A DNA stretch of 64,000 nucleotides, taken from the NCBI RefSeq assembly GCF_020400585.1, contig NZ_JAINVF010000004.1, positions 248,001-312,000 on the forward strand. Reading direction: 5' to 3'. Of the stretch, positions 36,075-46,600 are shown in pieces. The notes beneath the pieces are model-generated. The model had not been told where the DNA came from and searched no databases. It saw only the letters and a program-made list of their open reading frames with translations. The stretch comes from Streptomyces sp. NK08204. Its GTDB lineage: Bacteria; Actinomycetota; Actinomycetes; Streptomycetales; Streptomycetaceae. Both the position numbers and the translations under genes were made by a program. Within the stretch, counting starts at the first letter, position 1; each line of letters begins with the position of its first letter.

Positions 36075-38321
36075 TCAGCGGAAGCGGCGCAGCCGCAGGC
36101 TGTTGGTCACCACGAACACCGAGGAGAAGGCCATCGCCGCGCCCGCGATCATCGGGTTCAGCAGCCCCGCGGCGGCCAGCGGCAGCGCGGCCACGTTGTA
36201 GCCGAAGGCCCACACCAGGTTGCCCTTGATCGTCGCGAGGGTGCGCCGGGAGAGCCGGATGGCGTCGCCGGCCACCCGCAGGTCGCCGCGCACGAGGGTC
36301 AGGTCGCCCGCCTCGATCGCCGCGTCCGTGCCGGTGCCCATCGCGAGCCCCAGATCGGCGGTGGCGAGGGCCGCCGCGTCGTTGACGCCGTCGCCGACCA
36401 TGGCCACGGTCCGTCCCTCGCGCTGCAGCCGCCGTACGACGTCCACCTTGTCCTCGGGCAGCACCTCGGCTATCACCTCGTCGATGCCGACCGCCTGGGC
36501 GACCGCCTCGGCGACCGTCCGGTTGTCCCCGGTGAGCAGCACCGGCGTGAGCCCGAGACCGCGCAGCTCGCGCACCGCCTCGGCGCTGGTCTCCTTGATC
36601 GCGTCGGCGACGGCCAGCACCCCGCGGGCCCGTCCGTCCCAGCCCACCACGACGGCCGTACGACCGCCGCTCTCGGCCTTCTCCCGGGCCCGGGACAGGT
36701 CTTCCGGCAGGCGCTCGAAGAGGCGGCCCACGGCCACCTCGACGCCTTCCACGTACCCGCGTACGCCCCGCCCGGGCACGTTCTCGAAGTGCTCGACCGG
36801 CGGCAGCGCGCCGACCCGCTCCTCGGCGCCGGCGGCGACCGCGCGGGCGACGGGGTGTTCGGAGGCGTGTTCCAGTGCGCCCCCGAGCCGCAGCACCCGC
36901 TCGACGTCCTCGCCCTCGGCGGCGTAGACGTCCTGGAGCGTCATGTGCCCGGTGGTGACCGTGCCGGTCTTGTCGAGGACGACGGTGTCGACGCGGCGCG
37001 TGGACTCCAGGACCTCGGGGCCCTTGATGAGGATGCCGAGCTGTGCGCCCCGGCCGGTGCCGACCATCAGCGCGGTCGGCGTGGCCAGGCCCAGTGCGCA
37101 GGGGCAGGCGATGATCAGCACGGCGACGGCGGCCGTGAACGCCGCGACGACGTCCCCGGTGACGCCCAGCCAGACGCCGAACGTGCCGAGCGCGATGAGC
37201 ATGACCACGGGCACGAACACCGCGGAGATCCGGTCGGCGAGCCGCTGCACCTCGGCCTTGCCGCTCTGCGCGTCCTCGACCAGTTTGGCCATCCGGGCGA
37301 GCTGGGTGTCGGAACCGACCCGGGTGGCCTCGACGACCAGCCGCCCGCCCGCGTTGACCGTCGCGCCGGTGACGGTGTCGCCCGGGGCGACGTCCACCGG
37401 CACCGATTCGCCGGTCAGCATGGACGCGTCCACCGCGGAGACGCCCTCGACCACGGTGCCGTCGGTGGCGATCTTCTCGCCGGGGCGTACGACGAACCGG
37501 TCGCCCACGGACAGGGACGCCACCGGGATGCGGACCTCACGGCCGTCCCGCAGCACGGCGACGTCCTTGGCGCCCAGCTCCATCAGCGCCCGCAGCGCGG
37601 CTCCCGCCCGCCGCTTGGAGCGGGCCTCGAGGAAGCGGCCGAGCAGGATCAGCGCGACGACTCCGGCGGCCACCTCCAGATAGATCGTGGAGGCGCCGTC
37701 CGCCCGGGAGACGGTGAGGCGGAACTCGTCGTGCATGCCGGTCATGCCCGCGTCGCCGAAGAACAGCGCCCACAGCGACCAGCCGAAGGCGGCCAGCGTG
37801 CCGACCGAGACCAGGGTGTCCATGGTGGCGGCGCCGTGCCGGGCGTTGGTCCAGGCGGCCCGGTGGAAGGGCAGGCCGCCCCACACGACCACCGGCGCGG
37901 CGAGCGTGAGCGAGAGCCACTGCCAGTTGTCGAACTGCAGCGCGGGGACCATGGCGAGCAGGACGACGGGCGCGGCGAGCAGCGCCGAGACCAGCAGGCG
38001 GTGCCGCAGGGCACCCAGTTCGGGGTCCTGCTGCGCCGTGTCGGGGATCCCGGCGGGTTCCGGCTCCGGCGGTGCGGGTTCCTCGGCGGTGTAGCCGGTC
38101 TTCACCACGGTCGCGATCAGGTCGGCGACCTGCACGCCGTCCGCGACGGTGATCCTCGCCTTCTCCGTGGCGTAGTTCACCGTGGCGCTCACGCCGTCCA
38201 TCCGGTTGAGCTTCTTCTCCACCCGGGCGGCGCAGGAGGCGCACGTCATCCCGCCGATGAGCAGCTCCACCTCGGAGCCGCCGCCGGCTGTCGGGGTCGT
38301 CTGTGTGCTGGCGCTGGTCAT
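36075..38321 (-). CDS. copA: Copper-translocating P-type ATPase
   Basis: 748-residue P1B-type ATPase exporting Cu(I). N-terminal heavy-metal domain with [15 protein letters not shown] (CxxC), eight-helix membrane domain with the ion-binding [16 protein letters not shown], phosphorylation motif DKTGTVTTG (Asp), and hinge motif [16 protein letters not shown]. The CPC motif and the neighbouring CopZ indicate copper(I) rather than Zn/Cd. It lies downstream of copZ in the same direction, separated by a strong double hairpin, and is presumably induced from the CsoR-type operator at 38755-38771. Confidence 0.95.
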   Translation of the reverse strand: MTSASTQTTPTAGGGSEVELLIGGMTCASCAARVEKKLNRMDGVSATVNYATEKARITVADGVQVADLIATVVKTGYTAEEPAPPEPEPAGIPDTAQQDPELGALRHRLLVSALLAAPVVLLAMVPALQFDNWQWLSLTLAAPVVVWGGLPFHRAAWTNARHGAATMDTLVSVGTLAAFGWSLWALFFGDAGMTGMHDEFRLTVSRADGASTIYLEVAAGVVALILLGRFLEARSKRRAGAALRALMELGAKDVAVLRDGREVRIPVASLSVGDRFVVRPGEKIATDGTVVEGVSAVDASMLTGESVPVDVAPGDTVTGATVNAGGRLVVEATRVGSDTQLARMAKLVEDAQSGKAEVQRLADRISAVFVPVVMLIALGTFGVWLGVTGDVVAAFTAAVAVLIIACPCALGLATPTALMVGTGRGAQLGILIKGPEVLESTRRVDTVVLDKTGTVTTGHMTLQDVYAAEGEDVERVLRLGGALEHASEHPVARAVAAGAEERVGALPPVEHFENVPGRGVRGYVEGVEVAVGRLFERLPEDLSRAREKAESGGRTAVVVGWDGRARGVLAVADAIKETSAEAVRELRGLGLTPVLLTGDNRTVAEAVAQAVGIDEVIAEVLPEDKVDVVRRLQREGRTVAMVGDGVNDAAALATADLGLAMGTGTDAAIEAGDLTLVRGDLRVAGDAIRLSRRTLATIKGNLVWAFGYNVAALPLAAAGLLNPMIAGAAMAFSSVFVVTNSLRLRRFR

Positions 38322-38345
38322 GTCCGGACTCCAGACAGAGGGAGC

Positions 38346-38397
38346 GGGCCGTGCGGTCCCGTGTCCGCCGATAGGCGGACGCCGGGCCGCACGGCCC
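38346..38397 (-). terminator. Double-hairpin between copZ and copA
   Basis: Outer stem GGGCCGTGCGG (38346-38356) / CCGCACGGCCC (38387-38397), 11 bp perfect, enclosing inner stem GTCCGCC (38363-38369) / GGCGGAC (38374-38380) with a GATA loop. It lies in the 112-base gap, so it can attenuate copA relative to copZ or stabilise the copZ 3' end. Confidence 0.8.
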
Positions 38398-38433
38398 CCT
38401 CGGCTTGTGGTCAGCCTTGCGGGCCGGCTGTGG

Positions 38434-38673
38434 TCAGGCCTTGCCGGCCAGCTCGTAACCGGCCTCGTCGACCGCGGCGCGGACGGCGTCGTCGTCCAGC
38501 GGGGCGGCGGAGACGACGGTCACCTCACCGGTCGCCGCGACGGCCTTGACCGAGCTGACGCCGGGGATCTGGGAGATCTCGCCGGAGACGGAGCCCTCAC
38601 AGTGGCCGCAGCTCATGCCGGTCACCTTGTAGACGGTGGTGACGGGGCCCTGGGTGTCGGTCTGGGCGCTCAT
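38434..38673 (-). CDS. copZ: Copper chaperone (heavy-metal-associated domain)
   Basis: 79-residue single HMA domain, ferredoxin-like fold, with the metal site [11 protein letters not shown] (CxxC) near residue 21. It carries Cu(I) to CopA or senses it. The protein is complete without extensions. It precedes copA in the same direction, after a CsoR-type operator and a leader palindrome. Normal length for CopZ. Confidence 0.93.
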   Translation of the reverse strand: MSAQTDTQGPVTTVYKVTGMSCGHCEGSVSGEISQIPGVSSVKAVAATGEVTVVSAAPLDDDAVRAAVDEAGYELAGKA

Positions 38674-38717
38674 GTCGTTTCTCCTCGTGGAGGCATGTGT
38701 GGAGGCGTGTGGTGCCT

Positions 38718-38741
38718 ATGGGGTTCACGACGGAACCCCAT
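38718..38741 (-). promoter_or_regulatory. Perfect 24-bp palindrome in the copZ leader
   Basis: ATGGGGTTC (38718-38726) and GAACCCCAT (38733-38741) are perfect 9-bp inverted arms around a 6-base centre. It lies between the CsoR-like operator and copZ and would appear in the 5' leader. It may be a second operator or an RNA hairpin; an N-terminal regulatory role is not established. Confidence 0.75.
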
Positions 38742-38754
38742 TGAGCCTTACCGT

Positions 38755-38771
38755 ATACCCCTACGGGGTAT
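38755..38771 (-). promoter_or_regulatory. CsoR-type copper operator
   Basis: ATACCCC (38755-38761), TAC, GGGGTAT (38765-38771): a perfect inverted repeat of the CsoR copper-repressor class (G-tract/TACCCC type). It sits upstream of copZ. It overlaps the TAG stop (38761-38763) of the preceding PrsW-like gene, so the promoter is embedded in that gene's 3' end. Confidence 0.85.
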
Positions 38772-39717
38772 TTCTCCAAGAGGTGTCGGGGCGCCGTGGC
38801 CCCAGAGACCGCAGCCATGCGAGGCCGGCCAGCGCGACCAGGCCCGACAGTCCGACCCAGAACAGCGTGAACAGATGCTCCTGGGCGGCGCTCGGCCGGG
38901 GGATGTACTCCTGCACGAACAACTGCGGGGCCGCCCCGGCACCGGTCAGCCGGATCACCAGCCAGATCGCGATGGTGTGCGTGGAGTCCCACAGGGCGTG
39001 CAGCGCGCAGACGCCCAGGCAGGCGCCGACGACCGGTCCGGTGAGCCGGAAGCGCCCGTTCGGGCGGCGGAAGGAGAGCAGGACGCCGCCCGCGATCGCC
39101 GTCCACAGGCCGTGTCCGAGAGGGGCGATCAGTCCGTGCAGGACCTCCGTCTCCAGCAGCGCCCGCAGGTCGACGCCGCCCGTGGGCACGGCCGCGCCGA
39201 AGGCGCGCCCGGCGCTCTGCAGGGCCGCGAAGCCGAAGCCGACGGCGGCGCCGAGCACCAGCCCGGCCCGAGTCCCGCGGATCCCCGGCTGCCGGCGCAG
39301 CGCGAACACCAGCGCGCCGAGCCCGGCCGTCACCTCGGCCAGGCCGGCCCCGGCGAACATCCCCAGGGAGGGGTGCGGCAGATACCACTCCGTCGCCGAG
39401 GCGCCGAGCGCCCCGAGGGCGCCGCCGGCCAGGAAGCAGCCGAGGACCGCGCTGACGCCCAGGTCGCGACTGTGCCGCTCGTACGCCCACAGCACGAAGA
39501 CGACGGGCACCAGGAAGCTGCCCAGCACGATCATGGTCGGCAGCAGGGTGGCGTTCCGGGTCGCGTACGTCACCAGCGCGGTCAGCGCCCACAGGGCGAG
39601 CCCGCCGACCAGGCAGCGCCGCCACAGGCCCGTGCCGATGCGGGGGTACGGCGGCGGGGGCTGCTGCGGGCCGGGAATGCGGGCCCGGGGCGCGCCGGGC
39701 GGCGGAGAGTGGGTCAC
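38761..39717 (-). CDS. PrsW-family intramembrane protease-like protein
   Basis: 318-residue integral membrane protein with about nine hydrophobic segments after a Pro-rich cytoplasmic N-terminus (PPPPYPRIG). It resembles PrsW proteases: HGLIAPLGHGLW and ALWDSTH supply the expected histidines. The usual first EE motif is here only AEVTAG, so the catalytic Glu pair may be incomplete and activity is uncertain. PrsW enzymes cleave anti-sigma factors; none is adjacent. Its TAG stop lies within the CsoR-type operator of the next gene. Confidence 0.78.
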   Translation of the reverse strand: MTHSPPPGAPRARIPGPQQPPPPYPRIGTGLWRRCLVGGLALWALTALVTYATRNATLLPTMIVLGSFLVPVVFVLWAYERHSRDLGVSAVLGCFLAGGALGALGASATEWYLPHPSLGMFAGAGLAEVTAGLGALVFALRRQPGIRGTRAGLVLGAAVGFGFAALQSAGRAFGAAVPTGGVDLRALLETEVLHGLIAPLGHGLWTAIAGGVLLSFRRPNGRFRLTGPVVGACLGVCALHALWDSTHTIAIWLVIRLTGAGAAPQLFVQEYIPRPSAAQEHLFTLFWVGLSGLVALAGLAWLRSLGPRRPDTSWRNTP

Positions 39718-39877
39718 GACAGTCCCCTCGTGCTCCTTCGGAATGCTGCTGATGCACCCTTTGTCCGCACCCTATGCAGAGCCGGCCCGTGCCGCAGTCG
39801 CCCGCACCCGTTCCGGTGGTGCGCCCGGCGCGCCCGGCCCTCGTCGTCCGGCAGCCGCCAGCCGGCCCGCTCGGTCG

Positions 39878-40078
39878 TCACGCCTCCCTGCGCGCACGGT
39901 TGCCGGGCCGGGAGGCGGCCCAGGCGCGGACGGTGTCGGCGTACCAGTAGGGCCTGCCGCCCTCCACGTGGTCGGGCGCCGGCAGCAAACCGTGCTTGCG
40001 ATAGGACCGTACGGTGTCCGGCTGCACCCTGATGTGCGCCGCGATCTCCTTGTAGGACCAGAGACTGCGGTCGGTCAT
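39878..40078 (-). CDS. Small helix-turn-helix DNA-binding protein (MerR/excisionase-like)
   Basis: 66 residues. WSYKEIAAHIRVQPDTVRSYRKHGLLPAPDHVEGGRPYWYADTVRAW is a winged HTH resembling MerR-type or AlpA/excisionase DNA-binding heads (split into pieces here only for description). No sensor domain. ATG 40078 follows GGGAGGTG. It is divergent from the iol operon across 336 bases with direct repeats, but a regulatory link is speculative. Confidence 0.85.
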   Translation of the reverse strand: MTDRSLWSYKEIAAHIRVQPDTVRSYRKHGLLPAPDHVEGGRPYWYADTVRAWAASRPGNRARREA

Positions 40079-40247
40079 GAGTTGCACCTCCCTGTGCGGC
40101 GCCGCGGCGGCGGCCGGGGGCGGCCGTCGGGGGAGCCGTGCGCTGCGCTGGCGATCACCAAGCCTGTGCCCGATGGGCGGTGCCCGGTGACCCAGGGCAA
40201 GTAGCTGTTGACGGCGTGTGACGGATAACCCGCGTAGAGGTGACATG

Positions 40248-40280
40248 TGTGACACGACCGGGGTGTTTGTGACACGACCG
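40248..40280. repeat. 13-bp direct repeats spaced 20 bp
   Basis: TGTGACACGACCG occurs exactly at 40248-40260 and again at 40268-40280, starting 20 bp apart (two helical turns), so a protein could bind both on the same face. A shorter TGTGAC copy lies at 40217-40222. Confidence 0.85.
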
Positions 40281-40339
40281 CCACAAAGGTGTAGGCCGGT
40301 ACAGCCTGCCCCCGCGCGGCGCTGTCCGAGACTGGTCCG

Positions 40340-40358
40340 AATGTCTGGACAAAACATT
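40340..40358. promoter_or_regulatory. GntR-type operator overlapping the iol promoter
   Basis: TGTC-TG-GACA at 40342-40351 is a perfect 4+4 inverted repeat of the GntR/FadR class, within AATGT (40340-40344) ... ACATT (40354-40358). It ends where the -35 box begins, so a bound repressor would block polymerase. The regulator is not encoded nearby. Confidence 0.6.
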
Positions 40359-40385
40359 GACAGGCTCGGTGTACGGGACTACAAA
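40357..40385 (+). promoter_or_regulatory. Sigma70-like promoter of the iol operon
   Basis: TTGACA (40357-40362), 17-base spacer, TACAAA (40380-40385): near-consensus vegetative promoter, rare in this genome. The expected start is about 20 bases before iolC ATG 40415. Confidence 0.75.
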
Positions 40386-40414
40386 GCCGGGAGAGCCATG
40401 ACGAAGGGAAGCCG

Positions 40415-41380
40415 ATGGCCTACGACCTCATCACCATGGGGCGGATCGGAGTGGACCTCTACCCCCTGCAGACCGGCGTCCCGCTCGCCCAGGTGTCGTC
40501 CTTCGGCAAGTTCCTCGGCGGTTCGGCGGCCAACGTCGCGATCGCCGCGGCCCGGCTGGGCCGGCACACCGCCGTGATCACCCGCACCGGGGACGACCCC
40601 TTCGGCGCCTACCTCCACGAGGCCCTGCGCGGCTTCGGCGTCGACGACCGCTGGGTCACCCCCGTACCCGGACTGCCCACCCCGGTGACCTTCTGCGAGG
40701 TGTTCCCGCCGGACGACTTCCCGCTGTACTTCTACCGGCAGCCCAAGGCGCCCGACCTGGAGATCGACGCCCACGAACTGGACCTGGACGCCATCCGCGA
40801 GGCCCGCGCCTTCTGGGTCACCGGCACCGGGCTGAGCGAGGAGCCCAGCCGTACGGCCACGCTCGCCGCCCTCGCGCACCGGGCGAAGTCCGGCATCACC
40901 GTCTTCGACCTCGACTGGCGCCCCACCCTCTGGAACGACCCGGCCCGCACGGACCCGGACGCCGCCCGCCCCTTCTACGCCGAGGCCCTGCGCCACGCCA
41001 CCGTCGCCGTCGGCAACCTGGACGAGGTGGAGGTCGCCACCGGGCTGCGCGAGCCGCACGCCGCCGCCCGCGCGCTCCTGGCCGCCGGTGTCGAGACCGC
41101 CGTCGTCAAGCAGGGGCCGAAGGGCGTGCTCGCCGTGAACAGCGGGGGCGAGGCCGCCGAGGTCCCCCCGCTGCCCGTCACCGTCCTCAACGGCCTGGGC
41201 GCCGGCGACGCCTTCGGCGGCTCCCTGTGCCACGGCCTGCTCGAGGGCTGGAGCCTGGAGACCACCGTGCGGCACGCCAACGCGGCCGGCGCCATCGTCG
41301 CCTCCCGTCTGGAGTGCTCCTCCGCGATGCCCACCCGGGACGAGGTGGCCGCCGCGCTCGACGCCGGAGCGGTGCTGTGA
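40415..41380 (+). CDS. iolC: 5-dehydro-2-deoxygluconokinase
   Basis: 321-residue PfkB-family sugar kinase phosphorylating 5-dehydro-2-deoxygluconate in inositol breakdown. Motifs: FGKFLGGSAANVAIAAARLG (substrate/di-Gly signature) near the N-terminus and GLGAGDAFGGSLCHGLLEG (anion hole and catalytic Asp) near the C-terminus. It is the first gene of the iol operon under a near-consensus promoter. Its TGA overlaps the next gene's GTG (GTGA). Confidence 0.92.
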   Translation: MAYDLITMGRIGVDLYPLQTGVPLAQVSSFGKFLGGSAANVAIAAARLGRHTAVITRTGDDPFGAYLHEALRGFGVDDRWVTPVPGLPTPVTFCEVFPPDDFPLYFYRQPKAPDLEIDAHELDLDAIREARAFWVTGTGLSEEPSRTATLAALAHRAKSGITVFDLDWRPTLWNDPARTDPDAARPFYAEALRHATVAVGNLDEVEVATGLREPHAAARALLAAGVETAVVKQGPKGVLAVNSGGEAAEVPPLPVTVLNGLGAGDAFGGSLCHGLLEGWSLETTVRHANAAGAIVASRLECSSAMPTRDEVAAALDAGAVL

Positions 41381-42324
41381 GGGCCGGCCGCGTCGCGGGC
41401 ACCCGCACCGGGGGCGGCGACGGCGCCCGGCAGACGCGCGTGGACGTCTCCGCGCTGGTCCGCACCCGCACCCACCACCCCGAGGCGATCGCCGAGGCCG
41501 CCGCCCGCCGCGCCCGCCGCCCGCTGCTGAACGGCAACGGCCGGCTGATGATCGTCGCCGCCGACCACCCGGCCCGCGGCGCCCTCGGCGTCGGCGACCG
41601 CAGGCTCGCCATGGCCAACCGCGCCGACCTCCTCGAACGCCTTTGCCTCGCACTGTCGCGGCCCGGCGTCGACGGCGTCCTCGCCACCGCCGACATCCTG
41701 GACGACCTGCTGCTGCTCGGCGTCCTCGACCACAAGGTCGTCATGGGCTCGATGAACCGCGGCGGCCTTCAGGGCGCCCGCTTCGAGCTGGACGACCGGT
41801 TCACCGGCCACCGCCCCGAGGACATCGAGCGCCTCGGATTCGACGCGGGCAAGCTGCTGCTGCGCATCGACTACGACGACCCGGGCTCGCTGACCACCCT
41901 GGAGTCCGCCGCCCGTGCCGTCGACGACATGGCCGCACGCCGGCTGCCGGTCTTCGTGGAGCCCTTCCTCAGCCGCCGCACGCCCGAAGGGGTGCTGCGC
42001 AACGACCTGTCCGCGGAGGCGGTCACCAAGTCCCTCGCCATCGCCTCCGGCCTCGGCGGCACCTCCGCCTACACCTGGCTGAAGGTCCCGGTCAGCGAGA
42101 ACCCGGACGACATGGCCAGGGTCATGGAGACCTCCACCCTGCCCGCCGTCCTGCTCGGCGGGGATATCGGCGACTCGCCCGAGGACCAGGTCGCCGCCTA
42201 CGAGAAATGGCGCGGCGCGCTCCGGCTCCCCACCGTGCGCGGCCTGGTGGCCGGCCGCTCGCTGCTGTACCCGGCGGACGGCGATGTGGCCGCCGCCGTG
42301 GACACCGCCGTAGGACTGCTGTGA
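41377..42324 (+). CDS. Class I aldolase-like TIM barrel of the inositol operon (Cgl0159 type)
   Basis: 315-residue (beta/alpha)8 protein of the family typified by Corynebacterium Cgl0159, placed in inositol clusters where IolJ (2-deoxy-5-keto-gluconate-6-P aldolase) would be expected. Candidate Schiff-base lysines: DHKVVMGSMNRGG and AYTWLKVPVSE. Reads from GTG 41377, overlapping iolC by 4 bases; the first ~35 residues are poorly conserved and may be mis-started. It probably cleaves the IolC product to dihydroxyacetone phosphate and malonate semialdehyde. Confidence 0.82.
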   Translation: MRAGRVAGTRTGGGDGARQTRVDVSALVRTRTHHPEAIAEAAARRARRPLLNGNGRLMIVAADHPARGALGVGDRRLAMANRADLLERLCLALSRPGVDGVLATADILDDLLLLGVLDHKVVMGSMNRGGLQGARFELDDRFTGHRPEDIERLGFDAGKLLLRIDYDDPGSLTTLESAARAVDDMAARRLPVFVEPFLSRRTPEGVLRNDLSAEAVTKSLAIASGLGGTSAYTWLKVPVSENPDDMARVMETSTLPAVLLGGDIGDSPEDQVAAYEKWRGALRLPTVRGLVAGRSLLYPADGDVAAAVDTAVGLL

Positions 42325-42331
42325 GGGCCGC

Positions 42332-43156
42332 ATGACCAGCACCGACCTGCATCTGCCCGGGGGCGCGACCGCGAACGCCCCGTACGCCGTCGACATCGGC
42401 CCCGAGCGCGCCGGCTGGACGCATTGCAGCCTGCGTGTCGTGGAGCTGACACCGGGCGGAACGCATACGTTCACGACCGGGGACAGTGAATGGATCGTGC
42501 TTCCGCTGCACGGCGGATGTACCGTGCGAATCGAGGAAACGGAGTTCCAACTCCTGGGCCGGGACAGTGTCTTCGCGTCGGTCTCCGACTTCGCGTACGC
42601 ACCCCGGAACGCCCGGGTCATGATCGCCTCCGGCGCGGGAGGCCGCTTCGCCCTGGCAGGAGCGAAGTGCGAGCGACGACTCCCCGCCCGCTACGGCCCC
42701 GCGCCGGAGGTCCCCCTCGAGCAGCGTGGCAGTGGCACCTGTGCCCGCCAGGTGAGGGGCTTCGCCGCAGCGGACGCGTTCGACTGCGACCGGCTCATCG
42801 CCGTCGAGGTGATCACACCGGGCGGGCACTGGTCGTCGTACCCGCCGCACAAGCACGACGAGCACCGGCCGGGGGAGGAGAGCGAGCTGGAGGAGATCTA
42901 CTACTTCGAGATCGAGGGCCGCGCCGGAATCGGCTACCAGCGCGTGTTCCCCTCGCGTGAGGGGGGCGCCGACGTCCTCGCCGAGGTCCGCTCCGGCGAC
43001 GTCGTGCTCGTCCCCGACGGCTGGCACGGCCCGTCCATCGCCCAGCCCGGGCACGACATGTACTACCTGAACGTCATGGCGGGCCCGGGGGAGACCCGGG
43101 AGTGGCGGATCAGTTTCCACCCCGACCACGTGGACACCACAGGGGGTTACCGATGA
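42332..43156 (+). CDS. iolB: 5-deoxy-glucuronate isomerase
   Basis: 274-residue double-cupin isomerase converting 5-deoxy-glucuronate to 5-dehydro-2-deoxygluconate. Metal-binding cupin ligands are visible in PPHKHDEHRPGEESELEEIYYFE (His, His, Glu) and the closing GWHGPSIAQPGHDMYYLNVMAG (His). It starts 7 bases after the previous gene and its TGA overlaps the ATG of iolD. Normal length. Confidence 0.94.
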   Translation: MTSTDLHLPGGATANAPYAVDIGPERAGWTHCSLRVVELTPGGTHTFTTGDSEWIVLPLHGGCTVRIEETEFQLLGRDSVFASVSDFAYAPRNARVMIASGAGGRFALAGAKCERRLPARYGPAPEVPLEQRGSGTCARQVRGFAAADAFDCDRLIAVEVITPGGHWSSYPPHKHDEHRPGEESELEEIYYFEIEGRAGIGYQRVFPSREGGADVLAEVRSGDVVLVPDGWHGPSIAQPGHDMYYLNVMAGPGETREWRISFHPDHVDTTGGYR

Positions 43157-45030
43157 CGACCCGGCTGACCGTCGCGCAGGCACTCGTCCGCTTCCTCGCC
43201 GCCCAGTACACCGAACGCGACGGCGAGCGGCGGCGGCTGATCGGCGCCACCTGGGGCATCTTCGGGCACGGCAACGTCGCCGGGATCGGGCAGGCGCTCG
43301 TCGAGTACGCCGACGTCATGCCCTACCACCAGGGCCGCAACGAGCAGTCCATGGTGCACGCGGCCGTGGGCTACGCCCGCCAGTCGGGCCGGCTGTCCGC
43401 GCACGCGGTGACGACGTCCATCGGCCCGGGCGCCACCAACCTGGTCACCGGCGCCGCCCTGGCCACCGTCAACCGCCTTCCGGTGCTCCTGCTGCCCGGC
43501 GACGTCTTCGCCACCCGCCCCGCGGACCCGGTCCTCCAGCAGCTGGAGGTGCCGTACGCGGGCGACGTGTCGGTCAACGACACCCTGCGCCCGGTGTCGA
43601 GGTACTTCGACCGGATCACCCGCCCGCAGGCCCTGGTCCCGAGCGCGCTGCAGGCCATGCGGGTTCTGACCGACCCGGTGGAGACCGGCGCGGTCACCCT
43701 GGCCCTGCCGCAGGACGTGCAGGCGGAAGCCTTCGACTGGCCGGAGGAGTTCTTCGCCGAACGCGTGTGGACCGTACGCCGGCCGGGGGCCGACCCCGCC
43801 GAGCTGACCGAGGCCGTGCAGGCGGTACGGGCGGCGCACCGGCCGCTCGTGGTCGCGGGCGGCGGCGTCCACCACAGCCGCGCCGAGGCGGCCCTCGCCG
43901 GGTTCGCGCAGGCCACCGGGATCCCGGTCGCCTCCACCCAGGCGGGGAAGGGCTCCCTGCGCTGGGACCACCCGCAGGACGTCGGCGGCATCGGCCACAC
44001 CGGCACCGCGACCGCCGACGACCTCGCCCGCACCGCCGACCTGGTGATCGGCGTGGGCACCCGGTACACCGACTTCACCACTGCCTCCGGCACCCTCTTC
44101 CAGAACCCGGACGTCCGCTTCCTCAACCTCAACATCGCCTCCTTCGACGGACACAAGCTGGGCGGCGTCCCCCTGGTCGCCGACGCCCGCAGCGGCCTGC
44201 ACGCGCTGACCGAGGCACTGGCGCTGCACGGGCACCGGGTCGCCGACTCCTATGTCGCCGAGTACACCGCGGGCAAGGAGCGCTGGGAGCAGGTCGTGGA
44301 CGCCTGTCTCCAGGCCGTCGAACCGGACGTACGGCCGACCCAGCCGCAGGTCGTCGGCGCCCTGGACGCCCTGGTGGACGAGTCGGACATCGTCGTCAAC
44401 GCGGCCGGCTCGCTCCCCGGCGACCTGCACCGGCTGTGGCGGGCGCGGTCGTACGACCAGTACCACCTGGAGTACGGCTACTCCTGCATGGGCTACGAGA
44501 TCCCGGCCGCGATCGGCGTGAAGCTGGCCGCGCCGGAGCGGAACGTGTGGGCGCTGGTCGGCGACGGCACCTATCTGATGATGCCGACGGAGATCGTGAC
44601 GGCTGTCCAGGAGGGCGTCGCGATCAAGATGGTGCTCCTGCAGAACCACGGGTACGCGTCCATCGGCGGCCTGTCGGAGTCGGTGGGCGGCGAGCGGTTC
44701 GGCACCGCCTACCGCTTCCGGGCCGGGGACGGGACCTACACGGGCGCCCCGCTCCCCGTCGACCTCGCCGCCAACGCGGCCAGCCTGGGCATGCGGGTGC
44801 TGCGCGCGAAGACCGTAGGGGACCTGCGCACGGCACTCGCCGAGGCGCGGGCCGCCGACACTCCCACATGTGTCTACGTGGAGACCGAAACCTCCGACAC
44901 TGTGTCGGGCGCGCCTGCCGCGCAGGCCTGGTGGGATGTTCCTGTGGCCGAGACCGCGACCCGCTCGTCCGCGGTCAGGGCACGCGAGCTGTACGAACGG
45001 CACGTCTCGACCCGACGCCGCCATCTGTAA
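43153..45030 (+). CDS. iolD: 3D-trihydroxycyclohexane-1,2-dione acylhydrolase
   Basis: 625-residue ThDP enzyme opening the inositol-derived ring to 5-deoxy-glucuronate. Its features are those of IolD rather than acetolactate synthase: WGIFGHGNVAGIGQAL, HQGRNEQSMVHAAVGYARQ (activating Glu), and the PP-domain motif GDGTYLMMPTEIVTA followed by LLQNHGYASIGGL. Start ATG 43153 overlaps the iolB stop (ATGA). Only 15 bases separate it from mmsA. Confidence 0.95.
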   Translation: MTTRLTVAQALVRFLAAQYTERDGERRRLIGATWGIFGHGNVAGIGQALVEYADVMPYHQGRNEQSMVHAAVGYARQSGRLSAHAVTTSIGPGATNLVTGAALATVNRLPVLLLPGDVFATRPADPVLQQLEVPYAGDVSVNDTLRPVSRYFDRITRPQALVPSALQAMRVLTDPVETGAVTLALPQDVQAEAFDWPEEFFAERVWTVRRPGADPAELTEAVQAVRAAHRPLVVAGGGVHHSRAEAALAGFAQATGIPVASTQAGKGSLRWDHPQDVGGIGHTGTATADDLARTADLVIGVGTRYTDFTTASGTLFQNPDVRFLNLNIASFDGHKLGGVPLVADARSGLHALTEALALHGHRVADSYVAEYTAGKERWEQVVDACLQAVEPDVRPTQPQVVGALDALVDESDIVVNAAGSLPGDLHRLWRARSYDQYHLEYGYSCMGYEIPAAIGVKLAAPERNVWALVGDGTYLMMPTEIVTAVQEGVAIKMVLLQNHGYASIGGLSESVGGERFGTAYRFRAGDGTYTGAPLPVDLAANAASLGMRVLRAKTVGDLRTALAEARAADTPTCVYVETETSDTVSGAPAAQAWWDVPVAETATRSSAVRARELYERHVSTRRRHL

Positions 45031-45045
45031 AAGGAGTTTCTGGGC

Positions 45046-46548
<1,503 letters not shown>

Positions 46549-46555
46549 CGCCGTA

Positions 46556-46594
46556 CGGTGCCCCGTCCCGCGCGTGCGCGAGGGCGGGGCACCG
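46556..46594. terminator. Bidirectional terminator after mmsA
   Basis: CGGTGCCCCG (46556-46565) pairs perfectly with CGGGGCACCG (46585-46594); TCCCGCGC / GCGAGGG extends the stem inward. It lies between the convergent mmsA and lipoprotein genes. Confidence 0.85.
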
Positions 46595-46600
46595 GTGTGT

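Larger units (their letters stand above)
40079..40414. other. 336-base divergent regulatory region before iolC
   Basis: Non-coding. Contains the direct repeats at 40248-40280, the TGTC-N2-GACA operator and the TTGACA/TACAAA promoter listed separately. A weaker TGTGAC at 40217-40222 may be a third copy of the repeat core. Confidence 0.6.

Noticed and set aside
36039..38549. Long plus-strand frame opposite copA
   Set aside because: Shadow of the P-type ATPase gene; no recognisable motif.
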